Positions 57,197-64,000 of a stretch of DNA of 64,000 nt are shown here, piece by piece (positions within the stretch are counted from its first letter, which is position 1; every line of letters begins with the position of its first letter). The stretch spans positions 37,000 to 100,999 of the forward strand of contig NZ_BAKI01000006.1 in the NCBI RefSeq assembly GCF_000583655.1, read 5' to 3'. This DNA comes from Lentilactobacillus farraginis DSM 18382 = JCM 14108 (lineage in GTDB: Bacteria; Bacillota; Bacilli; Lactobacillales; Lactobacillaceae). Made by a program: the position numbers and the translations under genes. A model generated the notes under the pieces. The model did no database searches, had not been told where the DNA came from, and saw only the letters and a list, made by a program, of their open reading frames with translations.

Positions 57197-58063
57197 ATGG
57201 CGACAGTAATTGATGGAAGAGCATTGGCAAAGAAACTTAATCAGCAAACCAGCGAACGGGTTAAAAAAATGCAGGAAAACGACGGCATAACCCCCGGCCT
57301 GGTTGTCATAATTGTTGGTGAAGATCCGGCAAGTCAACGGTATGTCCGCAATAAACACCGCACGGCCCAGCGATTGGGAATTAATTCAATTGTCAAACAG
57401 CTGCCTGAAGATGTTTCGGAAGAAGAATTGTTAAAGTGGGTTGATCAGTACAACAATGATCCGACGGTACACGGTATTCTTGTTCAGGATCCGTTGCCTG
57501 ATCAAATTAATGAGAAGGATATTACCCGAGCAATTTTGCCAGAAAAAGATGTTGACGGTTTTCACCCAATTAATGTCGGTAAATTGTTTTTAAATGATTC
57601 AACCAAATACCCGGTTTCCTGTACGCCTAAAGGAATTATGACCATGTTTTCCGAATATCACATTAATCTGGAGGGCAAAAACACGGTGATGTTGGGTCGC
57701 AGTGCCATTGTTGGTAAACCAATGGCTGCTTTGATGTTAAATGAAGGTGCCAGCGTCTCAATTCTTCACCGGCTGACCAAAGATATCACCGAGTATACTA
57801 AAAATGCTGATGTGATTGTCTCCGCAACCGGTCAACTACATACGTTAACAAAAGACGATGTGAAGGAAGGCGCAACGGTGATTGATGTTGGCCAAAATAT
57901 TAATGAAGCGGGCCACTTGGTTGGCGATGTTGATTATGATGATTTATTTGATAAAGTTGCCTATATTACACCGGTTCCTGGTGGTGTTGGCCCAATGACA
58001 ATTGCAACTTTAATGCAGCAAAGTGTTGATTTGGCAGAATGGAGCATTCACCGTGACGACTGA
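57197..58063 (+). CDS. folD: Bifunctional methylenetetrahydrofolate dehydrogenase / cyclohydrolase
   Basis: Converts 5,10-methylene-THF to 10-formyl-THF in two steps (NADP-dependent dehydrogenase, cyclohydrolase). The product has 288 residues: VGEDPASQRYVRNKHRTA with the catalytic Tyr and Lys, VQDPLPDQIN, the Rossmann loop VMLGRSAIVGKPMAALM, and TPVPGGVGPMTIA. GGGAGAG precedes ATG 57197. It overlaps xseA by 11 nt. Confidence 0.96.
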   Translation: MATVIDGRALAKKLNQQTSERVKKMQENDGITPGLVVIIVGEDPASQRYVRNKHRTAQRLGINSIVKQLPEDVSEEELLKWVDQYNNDPTVHGILVQDPLPDQINEKDITRAILPEKDVDGFHPINVGKLFLNDSTKYPVSCTPKGIMTMFSEYHINLEGKNTVMLGRSAIVGKPMAALMLNEGASVSILHRLTKDITEYTKNADVIVSATGQLHTLTKDDVKEGATVIDVGQNINEAGHLVGDVDYDDLFDKVAYITPVPGGVGPMTIATLMQQSVDLAEWSIHRDD

Positions 58064-59399
58064 GTATTTGTCAATAACAGCGTTAACGAAATATATTAAA
58101 CGTAAATTTGACGTGGATCCCTATTTGACCAAAGTTTATTTAACCGGTGAAATTTCAAATTTTCGATTGCGACCAAATGCCCATCAGTACTTCAGTTTGA
58201 AGGACGATCATGCTAAAATCAGTGCGATTATGTTTAAATCGGCTTTTAAACGAATTAAGTTTATGCCCGAAGAAGGTATGAAAGTGTTGGTAACGGGTCA
58301 CGTTTCGGTTTATGAGCCGGGTGGCACTTATCAAATATATGTGGATAGTATGGAGCCGGATGGTGTCGGCCAACTTTATCAAGCTTATGAGCAACTTAAG
58401 CGAAAACTTGATAAGGAAGGTTTGTTTAGTCAGCCTAAAAAAGCACTGGTTAAATATCCCAAACGAATTGCGGTTGTCACTTCACCAAGTGGTGCCGTCA
58501 TCCGCGATATCATCACGACAGTCCGGCGGCGATACCCAATTGCTCAAATTGTTCTTTTTCCGGCATTGGTTCAGGGAAACGAAGCCAGTGCAGATATTGT
58601 TCAACAAATTAAACGGGTTAATCAAATTGGCAACTTTGATACACTGATTATCGGACGTGGCGGTGGCTCAATTGAAGATTTGTGGCCTTTCAATGAAGAA
58701 AACGTTGCCCGGGCAATTTATGAAAGTCAAATCCCAATTATTTCCTCGGTTGGCCATGAAACAGATACAACCATTGCCGATTTGGTTGCGGATGTTCGGG
58801 CAGCAACGCCAACGGCAGCCGCTGAGTTGGCAGTTCCCCGTTTGGATCAAACGCTGGTTGAATTAAAAACAACGCAAAATCGAATTATTAATGCTGAATA
58901 CCAGCTAATTGAACAGGCCAAATTAAAACTGAAACGATTGCGGCAGTCAACAGTCTTCACTTCCCCTCAACGTATTTATGAAGTTTTTTCCCAAAGGCTT
59001 GATTTGTTGAATCAACGTTTGTTAAATCAGTCGGGAAAAGTAACCGATTTAAGAAAAAATACGGTTTCACAATTGACTATGAGATTGAAAATGGTTGCAC
59101 CAACCTATGCCATTAAGGAACAGCAACAGAAATTACACGTTTTGGAACTGCGGCTTAAACAAAACCAGCTTCAAAATTTGAGTAGAACTAAGCAGCATTA
59201 CCAAATGTTGGTTAGCTCGCTGGACCATCTGAGTCCTTTAAAAATTCTGGGTCGCGGCTATACCTATACGACTGATGATAGCGGTCGCTTTATTAGTCGA
59301 CTTGCCGATTTGAATTCTAAAACAATTAATGTTCACTTTACCGATGGCATTGTCAACGCGACCGTCAATAAAATAACCAATCAAAAAGAGGATGAGTAA
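58053..59399 (+). CDS. xseA: Exodeoxyribonuclease VII large subunit
   Basis: Catalytic subunit of ExoVII, which degrades single-stranded DNA. The product has 448 residues: an N-terminal OB-fold (LTGEISNFRLRPNAHQYFSLKD), the catalytic domain with VVTSPSGAVIRDII and GRGGGSIEDLWPFN, and a long helical C-terminal region. GTG 58053 follows GGAG and overlaps folD. xseB follows. Confidence 0.96.
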   Translation: MTTEYLSITALTKYIKRKFDVDPYLTKVYLTGEISNFRLRPNAHQYFSLKDDHAKISAIMFKSAFKRIKFMPEEGMKVLVTGHVSVYEPGGTYQIYVDSMEPDGVGQLYQAYEQLKRKLDKEGLFSQPKKALVKYPKRIAVVTSPSGAVIRDIITTVRRRYPIAQIVLFPALVQGNEASADIVQQIKRVNQIGNFDTLIIGRGGGSIEDLWPFNEENVARAIYESQIPIISSVGHETDTTIADLVADVRAATPTAAAELAVPRLDQTLVELKTTQNRIINAEYQLIEQAKLKLKRLRQSTVFTSPQRIYEVFSQRLDLLNQRLLNQSGKVTDLRKNTVSQLTMRLKMVAPTYAIKEQQQKLHVLELRLKQNQLQNLSRTKQHYQMLVSSLDHLSPLKILGRGYTYTTDDSGRFISRLADLNSKTINVHFTDGIVNATVNKITNQKEDE

Positions 59400-59400
59400 A

Positions 59401-59679
59401 ATGACAGAGCCGAAAACCAACGAAACGTTCGAACAAAAAATGGAAAAATTGGAAACAATTGTTAACCAGCTTGAACAAGGCAATGTTTCACTTGAGGATT
59501 CCATGGATAAATTTAAGACGGGGATTAAATTGAGTGAAGAACTCCAGTCAACGTTGACCAATGCTGAGCACACGATGGCTAAGATGATGGATAAAGACGG
59601 CAACGAGAAACCATTCGAAAATCCGTCCGACGGTTCCGACGATAATAATGAGGATGATAATAATGGACAGCAGGCTTAA
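59401..59679 (+). CDS. xseB: Exodeoxyribonuclease VII small subunit
   Basis: Small helical subunit that binds the long helices of XseA. The product has 92 residues; the core FEQKMEKLETIVNQLEQGN and SLEDSMDKFKTGIKLSE is typical, followed by an acidic tail. ATG 59401 is chosen, 9 nt after GAGG; ATG 59392 would leave no space. It overlaps ispA by 17 nt. Confidence 0.95.
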   Translation: MTEPKTNETFEQKMEKLETIVNQLEQGNVSLEDSMDKFKTGIKLSEELQSTLTNAEHTMAKMMDKDGNEKPFENPSDGSDDNNEDDNNGQQA

Positions 59680-60577
59680 CCGGTTTGTGGCGGCATGGAC
59701 ACCTAAGATTAATCACGTTTTAAAAACGGATATTGAACCAGATACGGATCAACGACGATTGTTTGAAGCGATGAGTTATTCCGTTAACGCTGGTGGAAAA
59801 CGATTGCGGCCACTGCTGACTTTGGCTACGCTAACTGTTTTTCGACAAACAATTACTGATTCAAAATTAAAGGCTGCGTGTGCTTTGGAATTAATGCACA
59901 CGTACTCGTTGATTCATGATGATTTGCCGGCAATGGATGATGATGATTTGAGAAGGGGTAAACCAACCAATCATAAAGTGTACGGTGCCGGAATGGCAAC
60001 GTTGGCCGGTGATGGCCTTCAAGCGTTGGCCTTTCAGTGGGTTGTTGATAATGAATTGGCTGCCCAAACACGTTGTCAATTGTCCCTGGCGTTGGCCAAA
60101 GCAGCCGGTCCACACGGAATGGCGTCGGGACAGGCGGACGATATCCAGTTTGAAGGCACCCGGCTGCGGCTGGCAGAACTTCAAAAGCTCGACCGCAATA
60201 AGACCGGCGCATTGATTTCCTACGCGGTTCAAGCTGGACTGATTATGGCAGGGGTTGCTGAAAAGGATCAGCAGCCATTATTGGATTTCGCGCGTAATTT
60301 TGGGGCAGCTTTTCAAATTTATGACGATATCTTGGACGTTGTGGGTGACGAAAAAGCCATTGGCAAGCCGGTTCATCAGGATAGTGGTAAAAATACTTAT
60401 CCGAACCTCTTGGGCTTGGCTGGCGCTTATGACGCCTTAAAAAAGACGGTTGATCGCGCAAAAGACGCTTTGAAAACAGCTGATCAAACACTGCAAGTCG
60501 ATACGTCATTACTGGAAGATTTCTGTAGTTATTTTGTAATTAAGGATGAAAAGCACAATGGAAAAACAACGCGTTGA
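59663..60577 (+). CDS. ispA: Polyprenyl (farnesyl/geranyl) diphosphate synthase
   Basis: Condenses IPP with allylic diphosphates to make FPP for undecaprenyl and quinone synthesis. The product has 304 residues with both Asp-rich motifs: LIHDDLPAMDDDDLRRGK and FQIYDDILDVVGD; GGKRLRPLL near the N-terminus binds IPP. ATG 59663 follows GAGGATG. The last ~10 residues overlap tlyA by 20 nt and look unlike usual IspA ends, so a small frame error near the 3' end is possible. Confidence 0.93.
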   Translation: MDSRLNRFVAAWTPKINHVLKTDIEPDTDQRRLFEAMSYSVNAGGKRLRPLLTLATLTVFRQTITDSKLKAACALELMHTYSLIHDDLPAMDDDDLRRGKPTNHKVYGAGMATLAGDGLQALAFQWVVDNELAAQTRCQLSLALAKAAGPHGMASGQADDIQFEGTRLRLAELQKLDRNKTGALISYAVQAGLIMAGVAEKDQQPLLDFARNFGAAFQIYDDILDVVGDEKAIGKPVHQDSGKNTYPNLLGLAGAYDALKKTVDRAKDALKTADQTLQVDTSLLEDFCSYFVIKDEKHNGKTTR

Positions 60578-61372
60578 TGTTTTATTAGTAACCCAAGGTT
60601 TGTTTGATACCCGCGAAAAAGCAAAGCGGGCCGTAATGGCTGGTGAGGTTTTGGGGGATAATGAGGAACGGCTTGATAAGCCGGGAATGAAGATCCCGGT
60701 AGATACCGAGTTGCATTTAAAAGGCAAACCAATGCCCTATGTTAGTCGGGGTGGCCTAAAATTGGAAAAGGCACTTCAAGTTTTCAACATAGCAGTTAAG
60801 GGGCTGACGGTCCTGGACATCGGTTCTTCAACCGGCGGCTTTACGGACGTCATGCTGCAAAGCGGTGCTAAGCTGAGTTATGCATTGGATGTTGGCAGTA
60901 ACAATTGGTTTGGAAATTACGTCAGGACCCGCGGGTGGTTGTGATGGAACATACAAATTTCAGATACAGCAAGCTGGCGGACTTTACACAGGGTCAGCCA
61001 CAGTTTGCGTCAATTGATGTTTCTTTTATTTCGTTGGAACTGATTTTGCCACCGCTAAAAACGATCCTGGTTCCCAATGGACAGGTAGTTGCTTTAATTA
61101 AGCCACAGTTCGAAGCCGGCAAACAAAATGTTGGTAAACATGGCATTGTTCATGACCCGGCTGTTCACAGAATGGTTTTGGAAAAGATTTTAAACTTTGC
61201 GTTAACAGCGGGCTATTCAGTAGAAAATCTCGATTTTTCACCAATTAAAGGTGGTGCCGGAAACATTGAATTTCTGGTTGCCTTAAGATCAGTTGATAAA
61301 CCGGCAATGAATCCAGATATTTCAATTGAAAAAGTGATTGAAAACGCTTATTCTGAATTAAAGAGATCATAA
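60558..61372 (+). pseudogene. TlyA family rRNA 2'-O-methyltransferase, frameshifted (probable sequence error)
   Basis: TlyA-type RNA methyltransferase (older name haemolysin A). The first frame has an S4 RNA-binding domain (RVDVLLVTQGLFDTREKAKRA) and FtsJ motif I VLDIGSSTGGFTDVML. It breaks at 60902. Adding one C (AACAAT to AACCAAT) reads VGSNQLVWKLRQDPRVV and continues to 61372, 271 residues in all. The second frame holds ASIDVSFISLELILPPL and ALIKPQFEAGK. Usual place between ispA and argR. ATG 60558 after AAGGATG. Confidence 0.92.
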
Positions 61373-61404
61373 ACAATTTCTCATTAATTTTTGGAGGTGT
61401 TCGT

Positions 61405-61860
61405 ATGCGAAAAAAAGATCGGCAGCGATTGATCAAGCAATTACTCGTCAGTAATGACATTCAACGCCAAGAAGATTTCGTTGCTTTATTGGGTGAACAG
61501 GGGGTTAAAGTCACCCAGGCAACGGTTTCTCGGGACATAAAAGATATGCAGCTGGTTAAAGTCCCATCGATTACGGGAGGCTATCGGTACAGTTTGCCGA
61601 CTCAAAAAAATGTTGATACCGAAAAGAAATTAATTCAAACAATTCGGGATTCCTTTGTGTCGGTAGATTCTCAGGATAAATTTGTTTTTATGAAGGTATT
61701 ACCGGGTAGCGGTCCGGTTATTTCGACGTTGTTGTATCAGATGAATTACAGTGAGATATTTGCGACGATTGGCGATGATAGTACCGTCTTTATTGTCTGC
61801 AAAACAAATCGGGACGCGGTTGATTTTCGTGAACGAATTAATGGTATGGTCGGCAGCTGA
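61405..61860 (+). CDS. argR: Arginine repressor ArgR/AhrC
   Basis: Hexameric regulator of arginine synthesis and breakdown that uses arginine as co-effector. The product has 151 residues: a winged-helix N-domain (DFVALLGEQGVKVTQATVSRDIKDM) and a C-terminal oligomerisation and arginine-binding domain (LPGSGPVISTLLYQMNYSEIFATIGDDSTVF). TGGAGGTG precedes ATG 61405. In Firmicutes it lies between tlyA and recN. Confidence 0.95.
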   Translation: MRKKDRQRLIKQLLVSNDIQRQEDFVALLGEQGVKVTQATVSRDIKDMQLVKVPSITGGYRYSLPTQKNVDTEKKLIQTIRDSFVSVDSQDKFVFMKVLPGSGPVISTLLYQMNYSEIFATIGDDSTVFIVCKTNRDAVDFRERINGMVGS

Positions 61861-61900
61861 TCGGCTAAAGCGATTAATAATCATTTGAAAGGGTTTAGAC

Positions 61901-63595
61901 ATGTTACTTGAATTATCTATTACTGACTTTGCTATTATTGAACATTTAGATATTGAATTTCAGTCCGGGATGACTGTTTTAACCGGGGAAACCGGTGCCG
62001 GAAAATCTATTATAATTGATGCGGTTGGCTTATTAGTTGGCGGTAGGGGATCTCACGATTTGATTCGAACCGGCGCTAAAAAATCGGTAATTCAAGGCAA
62101 CTTTATCCTGAGTGATGATAATCCTACATACGAAGTTCTTGATGAACTTGGGATTGACCATAGTGATGGGAATGTCATCATTGAAAGAGAGCTGTTTGCC
62201 AGCGGCCGAAACAGCTGTCGGGTTAATGGCATGATGATTAATATCGCCACACTTCGTCGCATTGGTGAAACAATGGTTGACATTCAAGGGCAAAATGAGC
62301 ATCAGGAATTAATGCGACCGGAACGCCACATTGAATTATTGGATGAATTTGCAGAAGACGAAATCCAACCAATCCTAAAAGTTTATCAACGTGATTACGA
62401 TCAATTTGTTAAACTACGGGCAATTAATGAAAAAAAACACCAAAATGAAAAGGAATGGGCCCAACGAATGGACATGCTGAAATTTCAAATTAAAGAAATT
62501 GAAGCGGCCGACTTACATGAAAATGAAGATGAGGAACTGACGGCCGAGCGGGATCGGTTGAATAATTTTCAAAAAATTCATGACGCACTGCTTAATAGTT
62601 ATGAAGGAATCAGCGGTGAGGAGAACAGTTCACTGGATTCGATTGGGGCTTCGATGAGTGCGATGCAGGAAATTGAGGATCTTGATCCGGATTTTAAACA
62701 AATTTCGGATGACCTGTCAGGCGCGTTCTATACGCTCCAAGATGTTGCCAGTCAAATTTCCGATCAATTGAGTAATTTGGAATTTGATCAGGAGCGCTTG
62801 GATCAAGTTGAACAACGACTTAGTACGATTTATCAGTTAAAGCACAAGTACGGGGATTCAGTTACCCAAATTTTGGATTATTTACAGAAAATTAAAGCAG
62901 AGTTAGGCGAAATGTCCGGAAATGCCGGTACCGATGATAATCTCGAACAGCAATTGGCGGCCATTAAGGCTGATTTGGTGAAAAATGCCAAAAGAATCGG
63001 CGACATCCGCCGACGATATGCTAAGGAACTGGAGCGGGCGGTTCATCAGCAGCTTCGTGATCTTTATATGGACAAGGCGGTTTTTGAAGTTCATTTTAAG
63101 GAAAACCAAACACTGAACCGATTGGGTGCCGACCAGGTTGAATTTTACATTCAAACCAATCCGGGTGAAAAAATGCTGCCATTGGTTAAATCCGCCTCAG
63201 GGGGAGAACTTTCAAGAATTATGTTGGCCCTTAAAACAATGTTTGCCAGAGCTGCCGGCGTAACGTCGATTATTTTTGACGAAGTCGATACCGGTGTTTC
63301 CGGCCGGGTCGCTCAGGCAATGGGAAATAAAATTTATACAATTTCAACTAAATCACAGGTGTTGTGCATTACGCATTTGCCTCAAGTAGCGGCAATGAGT
63401 GACCATCACTACTTTATTCAAAAAAAGATTCATGATGGTCGAACAACGACTACGATTACCGAACTTAATTCCCGAGATAGCGTTGATGAGATTTCCAGAA
63501 TGCTGTCAGGAACAGCTGTTACCAAGCTGACTAAGGAGCACGCCGGCGAGTTAATCCGTTTGGCAGATGAAGAGAAAGCCAAGATTCGTGAATAA
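61901..63595 (+). CDS. recN: DNA repair protein RecN
   Basis: SMC-like ATPase that acts early in double-strand break repair. The product has 564 residues: Walker A TVLTGETGAGKSIIIDAV, a Q-loop near MVDIQGQNEHQELM, two coiled-coil arms (about 155-240 and 270-370), the signature SASGGELSRIMLAL, and Walker B SIIFDEVDTGVSG. AAAGGG precedes ATG 61901. Last gene of the folD-xse-ispA-tlyA-argR-recN run. Confidence 0.96.
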   Translation: MLLELSITDFAIIEHLDIEFQSGMTVLTGETGAGKSIIIDAVGLLVGGRGSHDLIRTGAKKSVIQGNFILSDDNPTYEVLDELGIDHSDGNVIIERELFASGRNSCRVNGMMINIATLRRIGETMVDIQGQNEHQELMRPERHIELLDEFAEDEIQPILKVYQRDYDQFVKLRAINEKKHQNEKEWAQRMDMLKFQIKEIEAADLHENEDEELTAERDRLNNFQKIHDALLNSYEGISGEENSSLDSIGASMSAMQEIEDLDPDFKQISDDLSGAFYTLQDVASQISDQLSNLEFDQERLDQVEQRLSTIYQLKHKYGDSVTQILDYLQKIKAELGEMSGNAGTDDNLEQQLAAIKADLVKNAKRIGDIRRRYAKELERAVHQQLRDLYMDKAVFEVHFKENQTLNRLGADQVEFYIQTNPGEKMLPLVKSASGGELSRIMLALKTMFARAAGVTSIIFDEVDTGVSGRVAQAMGNKIYTISTKSQVLCITHLPQVAAMSDHHYFIQKKIHDGRTTTTITELNSRDSVDEISRMLSGTAVTKLTKEHAGELIRLADEEKAKIRE

Positions 63596-63614
63596 CGGCC
63601 ATGCGGAAAGGTAC

Positions 63615-63653
63615 AAAAAAGAAGCTGGATAAATTGATTTTTTATCCAGCTTC
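63615..63653 (-). terminator. Terminator of the minus-strand gene at the window end
   Basis: GAAGCTGGATAAA (63621-63633) with TTTATCCAGCTTC (63641-63653). On the minus strand the stem is followed by six T, so it mainly ends the gene at 63696-64000; it also lies 20 nt after recN. Confidence 0.75.
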
Positions 63654-63695
63654 CTGCCATAAGATAAGCGATTGGTTAAAATTAATCAGGATTGA

Positions 63696-64000
63696 TTAAG
63701 GTTGATCAATTCGTTTGATGGATTGAATTTCCACAATGTTTAAGATTCGGGACAGTTTTTGATGTGAATCTGTTAATAAATAACGTTTTTGGGACAGCCG
63801 TCGCATTTTGCCGTGCATAGCCGGTGTGCCATTATTAAACTGGATTTCAATAACCAGTTTTTGTTGAAGCGCCTTATCAATGAATAGTCGGATCTGAAAT
63901 GCCGGCATTTGCGGTATTTTTTCAGAGCCGGCTTTTGGCTGGTCAAGCGCGAAGAAACGACGATAATTATTTTTGACGGTATCTCGAATTTCTGTTAGAT
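63696..64000 (-). CDS. C-terminal part of an uncharacterised protein (weakly YolD-like)
   Basis: The frame is open to the window edge on the minus strand, giving at least 100 residues (…LTEIRDTVKNNYRRFF…RRLSQKRYLLTDSHQKLSRI…SIKRIDQP). The ATG at 63908 is therefore not a supported start. The pattern of short beta strands around AMHGKMRRLSQKRYLLTD recalls the YolD-like fold linked to UV-repair polymerases, but the match is weak. Convergent with recN. Confidence 0.55.
   Translation of the reverse strand, partial: LTEIRDTVKNNYRRFFALDQPKAGSEKIPQMPAFQIRLFIDKALQQKLVIEIQFNNGTPAMHGKMRRLSQKRYLLTDSHQKLSRILNIVEIQSIKRIDQP

Noticed and set aside
1..64000. CRISPR arrays, IS elements, restriction or toxin-antitoxin systems
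   Set aside because: No regularly spaced repeats, transposase frames with flanking inverted repeats, or recognisable system genes were seen.

Overview
The window looks like a chromosomal segment from a low-to-moderate GC Firmicute of the Lactobacillaceae. The evidence is the gene order: murC, polA-mutM-coaE-nrdR-dnaB-dnaI, thrS, infC-rpmI-rplT, the yqeG-yqeH-yhbY-nadD-yqeK-rsfS run, pheST, glnR-glnA, rplU-prp-rpmA, efp, nusB, folD-xseAB-ispA-tlyA-argR-recN. T-box, L20 and L21 leaders, GGAGG ribosome binding sites and frequent TTG/GTG starts fit the same group. A Lentilactobacillus/Levilactobacillus-like species is my guess only.

Layout. 1-10.9 kb: division and wall genes (ftsK end, murC), then replication and repair (polA, mutM, dnaB, dnaI) with coaE and nrdR. 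11-21 kb: thrS under a T-box, the IF3/L35/L20 operon under an L20 leader, a ribosome-assembly/NAD cluster, tmcAL, yceD and rpmF. 21-28 kb: a zinc alcohol dehydrogenase, a two-component system, a YidC insertase, acylphosphatase, an rRNA methylase, an HD protein and an HxlR regulator. 28-34.7 kb: pheST under a T-box, mltG, udk, greA and a HesB-like protein. 34.8-39.9 kb: a YfhO-type membrane protein, a class B PBP and rpmG. 40-46.9 kb: fthC, rhomboid, yqgQ-glcK, rhodanese, gdpD, miaA and glnR-glnA with an exact GlnR box. 47-49.5 kb: two unrecognised genes followed by a dimeric dUTPase-like gene that is visible only after repairing a frameshift. 49.6-54 kb: a 38-residue membrane protein, tRNA-Arg(UCU), and next to it a decayed tyrosine integrase with four accessory genes, read as the remnant of an integrated element. 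54-64 kb: rplU-prp-rpmA, efp, asp23-like, nusB, folD-xseAB-ispA-tlyA-argR-recN and the end of a minus-strand gene.

The most important technical observation is that at least eight core genes (polA, nadD, tmcAL, adh, yfhO, pbp2b, the dUTPase gene and tlyA) are split by one- or two-base losses. Putting back the missing base in a short run gives a family-length protein each time. Several of these genes are essential or nearly so, so I read these as consensus errors in the assembly rather than real pseudogenes. The integrase is different: it carries several dense lesions and is probably truly decayed. I found no CRISPR array, no IS element and no complete novel system. The least understood material is the 47-49.5 kb cassette, the island beside the tRNA, and an unexplained structured spacer at 39.86-39.94 kb.
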